Shown piece after piece: positions 1 through 13,238 of a stretch of DNA of 64,000 nt; within the stretch, counting starts at the first letter, position 1; each line of letters opens with the position of its first letter. Source of the stretch: Myotis daubentonii (Eukaryota; Chordata; Mammalia; Chiroptera; Vespertilionidae). Made by a program: the position numbers and the translations under genes. Location of the stretch: NCBI RefSeq assembly GCF_963259705.1, contig NC_081850.1, forward strand, positions 32,455,799 to 32,519,798, read 5' to 3'. Under the pieces are notes generated by a model. The model was not told the DNA's origin. It did no database searches and saw only the letters and a list, made by a program, of their open reading frames with translations.

Positions 1-373
1 CAGACAGCTCAACCCCCTTGCCCATTGCCTCGGACACTGAGGGACTCTGGGAAAAGAGCCATTTTTCCACAGGGAAAGGAGAGAATGCTCAGCGGATGGT
101 AGATGGGCTGGAGATCTTGGAGGGGTCCAGGGAGCAAGCCATAGGCTATTCTATGAATGTGCAGGTTAGGGCTCAAACTAGGCCTTTCAATGAGGAAAGG
201 AGCTGCCCAAATGCCTGATGGTATTTACTTTGTTTAGAACTCTTTTGTTGTTGTTGTTGGAAAAGGGTGTCGGGGGCGGGGACGACAGGGATGGGGACAG
301 GGCTTATTTTAAGTGGTAAGACTGGACAGTCAGAAAGGGCAGGGAAGTATTTTAGTATTTTGTTGAATGACTT

Positions 374-637
374 ATAGATATAGATATAGATGTAGATGTA
401 GATATAGATATAGATATAAAGTGAATTTTAAAAAAATATATTTGTATTGATTTCAGAGAGGAAGGGAGAGGGAGAGAGAAAAACATCAATGATGCGTGAG
501 AATCATTGATCTGCTGCCTCCTGCACACCCCACACTGGGGATCCAGCCCACAACTCAGGCAAGTGCCCTGACTGAGGATCAAACTGTGACCTCCTGGTTC
601 ATAGGTCAACGCTCAACCACTGAGCCACACTGGCCGG
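374..637 (-). repeat. Ves SINE with (TAGATA)n tail
   Basis: Ves-type tRNA-derived bat SINE in minus orientation, body about 425-637, tail of TAGATA/TAGATG repeats at 374-420. The 10-bp direct repeat TGAATGACTT at 364-373 and 638-647 is the target duplication and encloses body plus tail. Confidence 0.88.
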
Positions 638-673
638 GTGAATGACTTTTTTTCAATGTGTGTAATAAGTCTC

Positions 674-679
674 TTTATT
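674..679 (-). terminator. Candidate distal polyadenylation signal AATAAA
   Basis: Minus-strand AATAAA about 1.3 kb past the MLANA stop; the nearer AATAAA is at 1774-1779. Which one is used is unknown. Confidence 0.2.
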
Positions 680-1429
680 CTGTGTTTTTTTCTCTTCCGT
701 ACAATTCGGTCTTTTGTAGGAAATGATGCAGTTCAGCTGCACTGGTGTTTCCAATGACACAAGACGATTTTAGGTGTTTTGGTGACTCAGCACTAGGTAA
801 CACTGAGTCACATAGTGAGAAAGTCATTTCTTTCTCCTGCAAGCCTTTTCATTATGTTAAAAGCTTTTCTCCAGCTCTTGCTAATCTCCCTCATTAATAA
901 AGAGAGCAGGTCTCAGGTTGACAACCTTCTGCAACCATTAGTATCTTCCTGGGTTTTAATAAGAATAATTTGCTTTCATTATCTTCATGTTTATAGTTAT
1001 CCTCTACTTATGAAAAAAGATACTATTTTCCACTTAGGGTGGAAATTTGAGCCAATCATTTTAATGAGCTGGCTGAAAAAAATATTAGATAAATAATAGT
1101 ATACATGATATGTAGATGTCAACAACAAAAAAATTGTAGTGTTGCCAGTAAATAACGACACTATTCCAGAACCTCTGAGTCTTTGTGATTTCTTCTATAT
1201 GCTCCTTTAAGAGGAATTTAGGAGCCCAAAGGAACTGAATTGCCATTGGGACATTTAAGGAGGTAAGATGTCAGCCAAACTACAGTGGCTTTTACTTATT
1301 TAAATTCTGACACCACCTTCTAGAATAACAGGAAATTCTTGTCATTAATTATTATACCATTGAGCGCTGAAATGAAATGAGATTAGGACTGTGTTTATGT
1401 GTTACTTAGGAAAGAGGACCTCCGCACTG

Positions 1430-1988
1430 CACTGCTGCAGCATCTTGGAATCTCAGCAAACAGAGACATTGCTGACACCTTCCTGATCAGATGAGGCTGC
1501 CTGTGTCATCTGGAAGGTCAACCAGCTCTTGGCCTTAAACCTGTAAAGGTATCCTTTGCGAGCACTCCATAACACAAACTCACCTGCTAGAGTTCAGTTC
1601 AAGAGGTTGCTTCTTGAAAAATCAGAATAGTACTTGGTTAGTTATTAGCCAAATTTCAACTGAAAAGAAATTGAATGGTCCCAGAACACACATTTAAATT
1701 CTGTCCCTCCAGAAATAACACCATAGATGTATTAGCATTACTACTGGCACAGATAGTATCATGCCTCAAAATGTTTATTGACAACATTTTTCCATTTTAC
1801 TATTTTTCATCATTTCCTCAATTAGTATTGCTAGTTTCCCTACTAAGAATTTAGCACTAAGCTTATTGTTAGTGATGATGGACACTGTTTCTACCGCATC
1901 CCGAAGCAGGACATTAAATGTCCACATTCAGTGTAATCCAAAGTGTGAGGCGAATCATTTCAGCATCTCTCAGGGGCCTCGCTGGCTC
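1430..1988 (-). other. MLANA: MLANA 3' UTR (left end approximate)
   Basis: Minus-strand sequence below the stop resembles the human MLANA 3' UTR as I recall it: a conserved block with CATGATACTATCTGTGCCAG (about 1744-1763) and one with TATGGAGTGCTC and AAAGGATAC further on. An AATAAA hexamer lies at 1779-1774 and another at 679-674. Similarity continues past the first hexamer, so a longer transcript ending further left is possible. The true end cannot be read from sequence. Confidence 0.6.
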
Positions 1989-2057
1989 TCACGGAGAGTA
2001 AGGTGGTGGGGACTGCTGAGCGGAGAGTTTCTCGTAGGCAGGTGGGGCATTGGGAAC
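1989..2057 (-). CDS. MLANA: MLANA exon 5, coding part (C terminus and stop)
   Basis: After acceptor CTCCCAG the exon reads VPNAPPAYEKLSAQQSPPPYSP followed by TGA (1991-1989), against human ...KLSAEQSPPPYSP. Both PPxY motifs (PPAY, PPPY) are intact. The 22 residues finish the 118-residue protein. Confidence 0.96.
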   Translation of the reverse strand, partial: VPNAPPAYEKLSAQQSPPPYSP

Positions 2058-5000
2058 CTGGGAGGATGAGAAAGGGAGAATAGGGCGTTGACCACAGTGC
2101 ATGTTTCTGGGACAGCCATTAAGTAACATAACTCTACTTTTTCTCTGGACTGAACCTTTACGTGTCCACATCTAATTTCCATCCAACAAGGTAATCATAG
2201 TTAAATTTCACAAGCGTGCATGTTGAAACATTGTTGGGGCAAGAGTAGAGAAAAATAGGGCTAAGGGCTTTCCAAAACCTCAAAAACTTATATACAGGGC
2301 ATCTCCCCAAAATGTATGCACACTTTAGTAGCTGATGGCTCAATTTTGAAAATGTATTTTAATAAACACTGCCTTTATAATCATTCAAAGTGTGTGTATA
2401 GTTTTTTGGGGACACCCTATATACCTAGAATATCCTTATCAGTAGAAGTCCCAAGCCCTAACTAATGAATTATTGAACCCTGTTTGCAGGTACTAAATAC
2501 ATTGCATTTTTACTGCAGGTAAAATTAATCTTAATATATTTCATTTAAACCCACATATCAAAATATTATTTCAACATGTAACTGATATAAAAATGATTAA
2601 TGAATTATCTGTGTTCTTTCCTCATACTAAGTCTTTGAAATCTGATATGTAGTAAAGTGCATCTTAATTCAAACTGCTGTGTTTTAAGTGCTCAATAGCT
2701 ACATGTGGCTAGTGGCTACCCTATTGTGTAGCACAGCTCTATAAAAATAATAACAGGTCTTTTATTTTCTCCCTCAAATATATCTATGTTCAGGACATAG
2801 GACATAGACAAGTATACTAAAAACATAAGACAAAAGGATATTGTATCCAGAACCAAGTTCTTCCTTTGGCTTCTACATGTGAAGCTGTCATTGTTGATCC
2901 TGGAAAATCGGTATGAGCGAACACAGTCTAAGAACATTTCTGTGCTTCCCTTGTTTTTTACCTTTCTTATTTTTCATTATGGTAAAATAGACAAAATTCA
3001 CTATTTTAACTTTTTAGGTGTACTGTTCAGTAGTATTAAATACATTCACCTTGTCCTGGCTTTTAAAATAGGAATAATTTTATTCATTTGAGTTAAAAGC
3101 AGCCATACACGAAAACACCAACATGCAGGATCTCAACTTACCACAGGTTCATAATTGTTCTCCAGAAAAGGCAGCTTGCTGTCCTGGTGACCAAGTCCCT
3201 CACGTAGGCCTCTTCCTGTAAAGGTACCTTGAGTACCAACGTAACGGCTTTTGCCCTGAAATGTGAATTCACGAAGATCAGTGGGTGAGAAGAAAAGATG
3301 GAGCCCATTAAAGAAATGAGAAAGAAGGTGACGTTTTAAGATTGGCTTTTAGTCCTGGTTGTGCCACATACTGTGTCTCCCCTCAGAACTCCAGTTTTTG
3401 CATCTGTAATATGAAAATAACATCATCCACCTCTCACAGCTGTTGCAGGAGTTAACTAAAGGTAGAGCACCCAGTGCAGTGCCTGGTACCCAGTTGTCAA
3501 TGGCTTTTGTAAAAATATTTTTTCTTTTTTTCAGAGAGGAAGGGAGAAGGAGAGATAGGAATATCAATGATGATAGAGAATCATTGATCAGCTGCCTCCT
3601 ACATGTCCCCCACTGGGGATCAAGCCCACAACCCAGGCATGTGCCCTGACCAGGAATCAAACCGTGACCTCCTGGTTCATAGGTCGACGCTCAACCACTG
3701 GGCCACACAGGCCAGGCTCAATGACTATTTTTAAAGGGAAGGGAAAAAGAGTGAATCTAAAAAAATGAACTTCAGAATGAATGCAAGTGGAGTAGAGGCA
3801 GGGGCTGGTATGACAGTGAGGACACGCATCTGACCACATGCCAGCAGGGACACACTCTGTGTCTGCCTTTTGCATAATGACAGCAAAATATCTTAAACAC
3901 TCCGAACGCACGTACTGTGATAGAAATGCTGAGGCTGTGGCCCTGAGCTTCCAAGTCAAGTTGCAACAATGACGACAAGTCAGTCTATGGCTAAGTGATG
4001 CACCCTGAGGTTTGGGGGGCGGGGGGAGGGGGGTGGCTAAGAGCTTAGTGCTTTGCATAGGGTTAGAGGGTGATGCTCTTCACCCCTAGAATAGAATGAC
4101 AACAGTTTGTACAAGACAGAGAGACACAAACTAAAGTAGAGACTGCAGGAGCGGTCCACCCTGGTGAGGTAGAGTCTTTAATCACTGATAATGTTAAAAA
4201 TTGCTGGCATTTTGTGATAATAAAAAACAGACTAACTTTTAGTTGCTTTTATTATTGTTAAAGTCTCTACAACAATGGTTCTCAAACATGAGCGTGCATC
4301 AGCATTCCCTGGAGGGCCTGCTAAACACATTGCTGGGCCACACCCAGAATTTCTGACTCAGTCAGCCTGGGGTGAGGCCCACGAATTTGCATTTCTAATA
4401 AGTTCCCAGGAGATATTGCTGGGCCAGGACCACACCAAGAACTACTGCTCCACAGACAATGCGCCTTCTTATTGCCTGTGCCTCATGCAACTCAGCTATA
4501 CTCAGCGGGACCAGGCAGGTGATGAAGGGGGTCAGGTGAGGCCATAGGAAAGGAGGGAGTGTCTGTCCCATCTGAAGGGATAGCCACTGCCAGTTTTTCC
4601 CAGATCTTTTGATTTTTTTTTAAAGAAACTAGAAATCAAGATTTTTGTGTAAAATGTTACTTCAATTTTTAAAAAGACAGGCCCAAACCTATCTGTGGGC
4701 CAAATCCAGCCAGCGGGGTGTTAGCAGCGTGCTCTGTGGCTGAGGGAGGCTGGGACGGGGAGGTGTGCAGGGGATCTCTGTGGGCCGAGGAAGACCACGG
4801 GGGCGGGGGGGGGGGGGGGGGTCTGTCTGCCAGGTTGCATGAGAAAGGCATCCAGGCAGGTTTCCCAGGGAGGAGTGTTAGGAGCATCAAATTGGACGAG
4901 GCCAGAACCCTAATCTTTTTTATATGTATTATTTTGTCTCTCTCTCTTTTTTTAATCCTCCCCTAAGGAATGAGGGTATTTTTTCCCCATTGATTTTTAG

Positions 5001-8000
5001 AGAGTGAAAGGAAGGGGGAGGGAGAGAAGAGGAGAAACATCGATGTGAGAGAAACACACCGATTGCCTCCTCAAAGAGCCCGGACCTGAGGGGAGGGAGC
5101 AAACCTGCAACCCAGGTACGTGTGCCGGTGGCCAAGAATGGAACCCACGCCCCTCCGGTGTGCGGGCTGACACTCTAACACCTTACCATGCCTGCCAGGC
5201 TCTTTTTAATCGAATGTTAAAGAAAAAATAATGTCAAACTTATCCCGATGCTTTCAGAAACTAGGGAAAAAAGGAACACACCCCAGCTCCTTTTTTAAAG
5301 GGTTGTATAATGTTGATATGAAAAGCAGACAAGGACAGTGGAAAAGATGAGAAAATATAATCTAATCTTCCTTCTGAAAGTGTGTGCAGAAATCCTAAAG
5401 AAAACATAAGCAAATTAAGGCAAATACCCTATGTCAGCTGTCTATCATTACACAGTAAACGTCCCTAAATTCAGTGGCTTAAAGCAATCACCCCAAGGGC
5501 CCTAATGACATGACCACACAGGGAGGTTCTGCTCCCCCACCCCCCCACCCCCGTCAGCCCAGACCCCAGAGCTACACCTCAGAAAAGCAAAGTAATATTT
5601 AATGTGTCTCTCCCTTTACTCAATAATTGCTTTTCTTCTTTTTCTTTGCTTTTCAGATCTCTCACCTGCCATGGTGTGCATGTTAAAATGAGGGTTTCTG
5701 GGTCTCGCCACCAGAGCTGGCCCCAGAATCTGAATTTCAGCAAGAAACCCCCAGTGGTGGGCGTGCAGGAGCCCCCGGCCATGCACAGAGAAACAGACAC
5801 CACAAGACATGGGCGCAAACTCCGCTGTCAGCAGGGGCCTCAAAATGCTCTCCAAGGATCTCAAGGATTGTGCACTAAACTTCCAGGTGAAAGAGTAAAA
5901 TTGGTAAATACAAAAACCAAGTTCCAGCGCCTTACAAATCATTTTCCCGAAGAAACACACTGCTGCAAAAAGCAGTCTTTCCTTTCAAAGGATGTGTTCC
6001 AGGTCTAAGGGAATTGTTTAGCCAAGGAAGAAATTTTAGATCTTAATTCCAACCAACCTGGCTACCATTCTGTGTTCAGGGAAAGTGGACATTCCCAAGC
6101 TCAATGAAGGTTGCTAAAGGTGGAGTCACTCCAGACACCCACAGTTTGCATTTATTGTCATGTATGTACTTCTGTTTTAAAATGAAAATGGAATCACCAG
6201 AGAGAGACAGGGAGGTGATTATGTAATTAAATGCATTACCTAATGCCCTATTTTACATCATTTTGCCTACATTTCTTAGACTGCTGGTTCCCAACCTAGC
6301 ATTTCAGGAGTTATAAAAGTCTCAAAACAATATTTTAATATTAATTTTAAAAAATATATGACAGGGAGCATTTTTAGACAGTTGGGAAGCAGGGAATATA
6401 AACACATAGAAATTCCAGAAAGCTCAGAGCACCAAAGAAGGCCCAGAGTGATGGAGGCACCGCCGGCTGGACTTGGCCTCACCGAGCAAAAGGCTCCCAG
6501 TGCCCGAGCCCACATGTTAAGACTCTCCTACCCTCAAGGTGAGTGAGTTCAAGATGAGAGTGTTGAAGCAGAAAGGAAATAAAAAAAAATTAAAAAGAAA
6601 AAACATTGTCTTCTTGCCCAGAATCATCTAGCTAGCAACTGTGGACAGCTAAGAAATGAATACCAACATACTGAGTTTGTAGAACTTTGACTCCTTGAAA
6701 AACTAAACCATTGTGATTTTTAATGTACAAACAAAATGAATAAAAACTATATAGAAAAGATATCCTATCTAATGATAGACAAACATGGTAATTAACCATA
6801 CCTCTGCTACGCTTCCCATTGGCTAATCGGGGTGATATGCAAATTAACTGCCAACCAAGATGGCGGCCGGCAGCCACGCAGCTGAAGCGAACATGAGGTT
6901 TGCTTGCTCCAGTGATGGAGGAAGCCAAGGTTCCCGGCCTGCCACGGCCCGGCTCTGAGCTCCGGAAGCAACAATGTTTCAATTATAGAAGCTAAACAAA
7001 CCCCAGAAACCTGCTTTCAGCCAGCTGGCCTCGGAGCTGGAGCCGCAACAAAGTTTCAATTACAGAAGGTAAATAAATCTCAGAATTAAAAAGAAAAAGA
7101 AAAAAAGGAGAGACTGGGAACTTCAGTTGCAGGCTTGGCCCGCCTGAAAACAGCCATCAGCCCCTCACCGAGGCTGGCCAGGCACCCAAGCGGGACCCCC
7201 ACCCTGATCTGGGACACCATTCAGGGCAAACCAGCCGGCCCCCACCCATGCACCAGGCCTCTATCTTATATAGTTAAAGGGCAATATGCAAACTGACCCT
7301 AACAGCAGAAAGACTGGGAATGACTGGTCACTATGACACACACTGACCACCAGGGGGCAGACGCTCAATGCAGGAGCTTCCCTCTGGTGGTCAGTGAGCT
7401 CCCACATGGAGGAGCTCTGCTCAGCCACAAGTCAGGTTGATGGCTGCCAGTACAGCGGTGGTGGTGGGAGCCTCTCCTGCCTCCTCAGCAGCACTAAGGA
7501 TGTCCGACTGCAGCTTAGGTCTGCTCCCCACTGGCAAGTGGACATCCCCCGAGGGCTGCCGGGCTGCCAGAGGGATGTCTGATTGCCAGCTTAGGCCCAA
7601 TCCCCTGGGTAGCAGGCTTCAGCCAGCAGATGGTCATCCCCCAAGGGGTCCCAGACTGTGAGAGGGCACAGGCCCGGCTGAGGGACCTTCCCCCCACCGT
7701 GCATAAATTTTTGTGCACCGGGCCTCTAGTATATTAAATAAAAACAGAGGGGGAAGGAATGGGGTGGGGGAAGGGGACATCTATAATACTTTCAACAATA
7801 AAGGTAAATAAAATAAAAACAGATATAGGTCATCTTATATCATGTGTCTAGGTATAGAACAGATCACATGGGGTTTAGAGGAGTTTCAAAGCTAAGGTCA
7901 CCTCGCAAGTCAATGGCAGACAATGAGGCCAAACCCAATTCCACACAATTGGGTGATTGCTGCGTGTCAGGCACTGTGCTGGTCACAAGGTACAAAGATG

Positions 8001-10921
8001 AATAAAACAATATTCTCTCCCAGCCTGTGTAGTTCAGTGATTGGACAACCCATGCACCAAGGGGTCCCTGATTCAATTCAGGTCAGGGCACATGCCCAGA
8101 TCTCAGGCTCAATCCCCAGTAGGGGGCATGCAGGTGGCAGCCAATAGATGTATCTCTCTCCCTTCTTCTTCCTCCCTCCCTCTCTCTCTAAAAAAAATAA
8201 AATAAAAAATCAATAAGAACATACTAAAAAAGAAAGAAATATTCTCCATTCCAGTTCATACATGAGAGAAAGAGAAGGGATGGGAGAGGCAAAAAGTAAA
8301 TAGCCAGTTGCAAGGCAATGTCATAACGGTGTGCTAGAGGCGCCATGGAGCTCTGTGGCAGGAAGCAAAGGCTCCCTCGCTCCCCTTAACGAACCTGCTG
8401 TGGCCAGCCGCAGAGAGGTGTCATCCCTGACCCACCCAAGGCTTTCCTAGGGTACTTGGCTTTGGAGTCTTATTCAAACTCAGCAACTTCTCCTCCTTCC
8501 CCCGAAATGTCAACACACTGAAGGGCTGCTGCTCGATGGATGTGTCAGCCCCCAAGCTCCCCTGGCTTCATGTTGTATTTGGGACACTCTGGCAAGATGC
8601 ATATTAAGAAAAGGGGTACATGGAACTGCCCAAGCTTCCTGGCAAGGAGGAGAATTCGAAGCTACAGCCCTCACCTTCCCCTCTGCACCTATGTTTGCCA
8701 AGCCACGGCCTGCCACCCACCCCGCTCCTCCCCTCTATCGATTACAGAACCTTTTCCTCGGAGTGAGGAATCCGACTTCCCAACATCTTTTATAAAGATA
8801 AATGTTTTCCATTACGTATCAGCCTCAGAAGCCTTCGAATCTGTAATAACAAGAAAGAGACAGGAGAGGGAGCGAGAGAAGAGAAGACAAGAGGGGAGAA
8901 GGGAAGAGAAGGGAAGAAAGGAGCAAGGAGCAAATACAGCTCTCCTTCTATTCCATTGCTCACTGCGGATAATGCCTTTGGATGCTTAGGTGCTAGGGTG
9001 CTCCCTGGCTTTGAAGCCAGCTTTCTGAAACCTGTAGTTTTTATAGTTTCAAGACTCAGTTGATGGTTTTCATTTGTGGAATATCTTGCGGTCCCAAGAC
9101 TGAACTGTGCCACTTGCTAGCTTCCTGATCATAAAGGTAAAGAGGGAAAAATCCTACTGGCACCACATCGGCCATCAAAGGAAGATGGAGCCTGTTAAAC
9201 ACCTCGTGGGCCTTTGTGCTGCTGAGGAGGGAATGGCTACCTCGCTGCACTGATGGCTAGGTGGGTTCTGGGTATACGGGGTTGCTTGGTAGAGCGGAGT
9301 TAGAATTCCCAGGCAACCGGAGAGGAAAGGGGTGAAGACAGGGAGAGAGGGGCGGCCCCTAAGTGGAGCAGCAGACGCAGTGAGGATCCCCAGGCGGATT
9401 GGTAGGACCTGGAGTGTCTCCTTGCTGCTGTTTGCTGTGTAAGAGGACCACAAGCCCTAACCGGTTTGGCTCAGTGGATAGAGCGTTGGTCTGCGGACTG
9501 AAGGGTCCCAGGTTCGATTCCAGTCAAGGGCATGTACCTTGGTTGTGGGCACATCCTCAGTAGGGGGTGTGCAGGAGGCAGCTGATCGATGTTTCTCTCT
9601 CATTGATGTTTCTGACTCTATCCCTCTCCCTTCCTCTCTGTAAAAAATCAATAAAATATATTTTTTTAAAAAGAGGACCACAAAGCTGCCCTGTGCCCCC
9701 CAAACTATCAGTGCTCAGCACACACACGGCCAGCACGCGTTTGTTCTGAGTGGAACCAAAGAGCGGCCAAGTTCCTGGTTGGGGTTGATGTGGGCAGAGG
9801 CCATGGAAGCGTTGTAAGAAATACAATGTAGAGAAAGGGCCGGGAACCAGAGCTAGGTGTGATCATGAGAATGTTACCCCATCGCCCAGAAGTTCAGAGG
9901 AAGAAGGGGAAGCAGGGCCCCGGCCCTGGATGGGTCCCAGCAGTGGGAGCTTTACCAACCTTCAGGCTCCCGTATCCGTTTCGTCTTCTACAATACCAGC
10001 AGCCGAGGAACAGCACAAGTCCCAGGATCACCGTCAGGACGCCAATCCCTGCGATCCTGGCCCAAGAGACAGACAGATCCAGCTTGGTACTTCCTCCACA
10101 CTGTGACCCCCTGTTCCTCTCTTCACAGGGACTTGCCAGCCCAGCACAGCACCACCCAGTCCCCAAGTAATTTCCCGCCACATGGCACACCGGGCAGCCA
10201 CCAGGCCTCCAGCACTTGCATCCAGGGGCAGCGCCTCCTCTGGGAGCCTCTCAGGTATGTGCCAACAGGAGCCCTGCTACCCGGAATGGGCACGAGCACC
10301 CAAGTTCCTGGTGCAGGAGGTGCAGTAGCAACTGACCCTCATGTGGACAATATATTTTTTGAGGCTGAATTATCTTTTCATTGGGGCTGGTTTAAATCAT
10401 TTCCCCCACCTATCAGCCCACAAAAAGGAAATGGAAATTAGCATTGACTGACCATCCACTATTAGCCAGGTGCCATGCTAAACATTTCAGCGGTCGCCAA
10501 CCGGTGGTCCGCGGGCCGCTGGTGGTCCGTGAGGTCCGAAAGGCTGGCAACCACTGTACTAGATACATTAGCTTATTTAATTCTCACAACAGCCCTGGAG
10601 GGCAGGCACCGCTTATTGTCCCCATTTCACAGATGAGGAAATACACGCAGAGGTTAAGTGCCTTGCTGATGGTCCCACAAAGATAGCATGGGATTTGAAC
10701 TTGACTCCCTTGTGCCCTCTCAACCCTATCCGTCCCCCACACCTCGCTCCTTACCCATGTCCTCTCTCCCTTCCTGCCTTGACTAACACATTCTCCTAGA
10801 CTCAGCATCATTCCTCCCAGTGTGATGGCAACCCATGCTGCCTTCTCTCACAGGCCTCCCTGTGGGTGATCACTGTGTGCTCACCTGTGTCTTCTAGACA
10901 TGGCAAGAGCTCCCAGAGGCG

Positions 10922-10973
<52 letters not shown>

Positions 10974-13179
10974 TGTGTCTTCAATGTCCAAAACAAGTCA
11001 GACACATAGGTGTTTCAAGAAATATTTCTTGAAGCTGGGTGGATGGATGAATGGATGGCCAAACAAATTAATAAAAAAATGAACAAATTCATAATCCATA
11101 ACAAAACCCATAATCCATAACAAACTCAAATCTATAACACCACTCTCTCTGAAAAATGAATGAACAATTTAATGTCTTCTTAACTATCTAAAATTATGTG
11201 GATTTGTGACAAAATGTGACTTTAACCTCTTGTGAGTCAATGGCACTCTGGTGAGAATACAAGGATCAGCAACATACCACAGAGCAGGTTTGGCTTTGGG
11301 ATGGAGAGAGTTAATAAAGAGACAGAGAGAGCTCAGAAACCGGGCCCTGAGGGCTTAGAACTGGGGCATTCTGTTGTAGGACCGAGAGGACCAGGAGACT
11401 ATAAGTGTCACAGGGATGCCAGGGCCCAGCCCAGCCAGGACACGTGTCCTGTGTGTGCTCGGCGAGGCAAGCTGCTGTCGGGCCTCCACTTGCTCCAGGA
11501 ATCCAGGGCAGGTGCTTGCTGCTTCCTCTGGTCCCCCCTGAGGGACTAGAAGGGGCATCTGAGAACGGAGCTGGCGGGAGGCCCCTGGAGCAGCTGAGAT
11601 GAGAGGTCTGACCTCTCAGCCGGCCTGGCTGCCAAGTCAGAGAGGCCAGATGACCCCTGGAGCCAGGTGCTCTGTGGGTACTGGGTAAGCGCCTCCCAGC
11701 TGGCCGGCCGGGCGGGGATCACTGAACAACACAGCCCTGGGCCCAGCCCTGGGAGCAGCGTCCGGCTGCACCTGGAGCAAAGCCGCAGCCTCGCTGAGAA
11801 GGGGCAGGAGCCACGCCCGCCTCCTGGGCCCTGTGTCCAGTGTCCCTCTCCAGGCCCCGGGGCTCTGCTTCCTCGGCGTAACATGGCCAGCTCACGGGCA
11901 CCTGCCTGCCTTTCCACTTCACAGCATGAGCAACGGCAACAAACTGGAGAGTGCAGAGTCCTTTACCTGCGACCCACTAGCAGCGGTGCTCAACCTTCCT
12001 AACGCCGCGACCCTCTAATACAGGTCCTCATGTTGTGGTGACCCCCAACCATAAAATTATTTTCGTTGCTGCTTCATAACTGTAATGTAGCTACTGTTAT
12101 GAATCGTAATGTAAATATCTGATATGCAGGATGTACAGTGGGGCCTTGACTTACGAGTGTCCCGACTAACGAGTTTTTTGAGATTCCAGCTGTCTCTCGG
12201 CCGATTTTTTGCATTGAGTTGATAGAGTAATTTGAGTTAACGAGCTCCTTAACGAGCTCGGTCTTGGAACGAATTAAACTCGTAAGTCAAGGCCCCACTG
12301 TATTTAGGCGACCCCAGTGAAGGGATCGTTCGACCCCCAGGTTGAGAACCGCTGTTAGAGAAAGGCTCCGCAGAGCTGGGCGGTGATGAGACGGAGCAGC
12401 TGCAGGAGAAACAGGGTCTGACTGAGAGACCTTTGCCCAGCGCCACCTGCTGCACCATCACCATCTCAAGTCCACCGAGGGGCCAGGGCCCACCTCCCAG
12501 GGGGGTGGCAGGGCAGGATACACTCTGACCTGATGCTGCAGGCCAGTCCCCCACATGCAGCCGAAACCACCACAACTCATCATCTCCACCACCTTCGGGG
12601 CTACTCCCTGAGCACCAGTCTGCGCCAAGCCCCCCACATACGGGCTTTTATTCCATCTTCGTGCCAACCTCTGAGGTAGGTGGGATGTTCGTTCCGCAGC
12701 TGACACCCCAAGACTTCAGGCTGGTACAGTGCCTCGGGTTGCACACAGGTCAGTGGCAGAACCAGCTTCCACAGCGACTGGCCCCATGGACCCAGCGCGC
12801 ACGTCTAGAATGTGGGCAGACCCAGCCCGCTCGCCTGGGCCGGTGCTCTGCCGATCACCCTTCGGGAATGGAACTGCCCCATGGAGCGAGCCGTGGGCCC
12901 CGTGACGAAGGCAGCTGACTCCATTCCCAGCGGCTGCGCTGGTTCCACTCGCTCTGTGCCCGCTCTTCACACACAGTCACGTTGCACTCACACCCCCAGG
13001 GACTGACCGAGAGCGGAAATCACCAGCCTATGCCGCACACCAGGAAAACCCACCCCCAGCTGGGCTGGGCCTCAGAGTGTCACCCCAATACCTCTGCAGA
13101 GGAGTCGCCTGAGATGTGGGAAAGTGCAGAACCTGCATCCCACCCAAATGCCCCCCCACCGCCCCCGCCCCCCCCCCCC

Positions 13180-13238
<59 letters not shown>

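Larger units (their letters stand above)
3256..9959 (-). other. MLANA: MLANA intron 3
   Basis: Long intron between exons 3 and 4. Contents: MIR (3345-3492), Ves SINEs (3509-3717, 4949-5202, 8018-8237, 9454-9670), MER5A-like hAT (4272-4460), a G-rich run (4800-4821), an MLT1-like scrap (about 5440-5500) and a composite Helitron (6763-7729). Between 5500 and 6760 and between 8250 and 9440 I see only unique sequence and a purine-rich stretch (8860-8930). Confidence 0.85.

Noticed and set aside
893..900. Plus-strand AATAAA near 895
   Set aside because: No plus-strand gene ends here; it is a chance hexamer in AT-rich DNA.
9454..9550. tRNA-like sequence with A- and B-box resemblance
   Set aside because: It is the head of a Ves SINE (same at 35943, 42357 and others), not a functional tRNA gene.
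9954..9959. Alternative exon 3 donor GTAAAG (four bases downstream of the chosen one)
   Set aside because: It would give phase 1 and break the frame with exon 4, whereas GTTGGT at 9959 keeps the human-like alignment.
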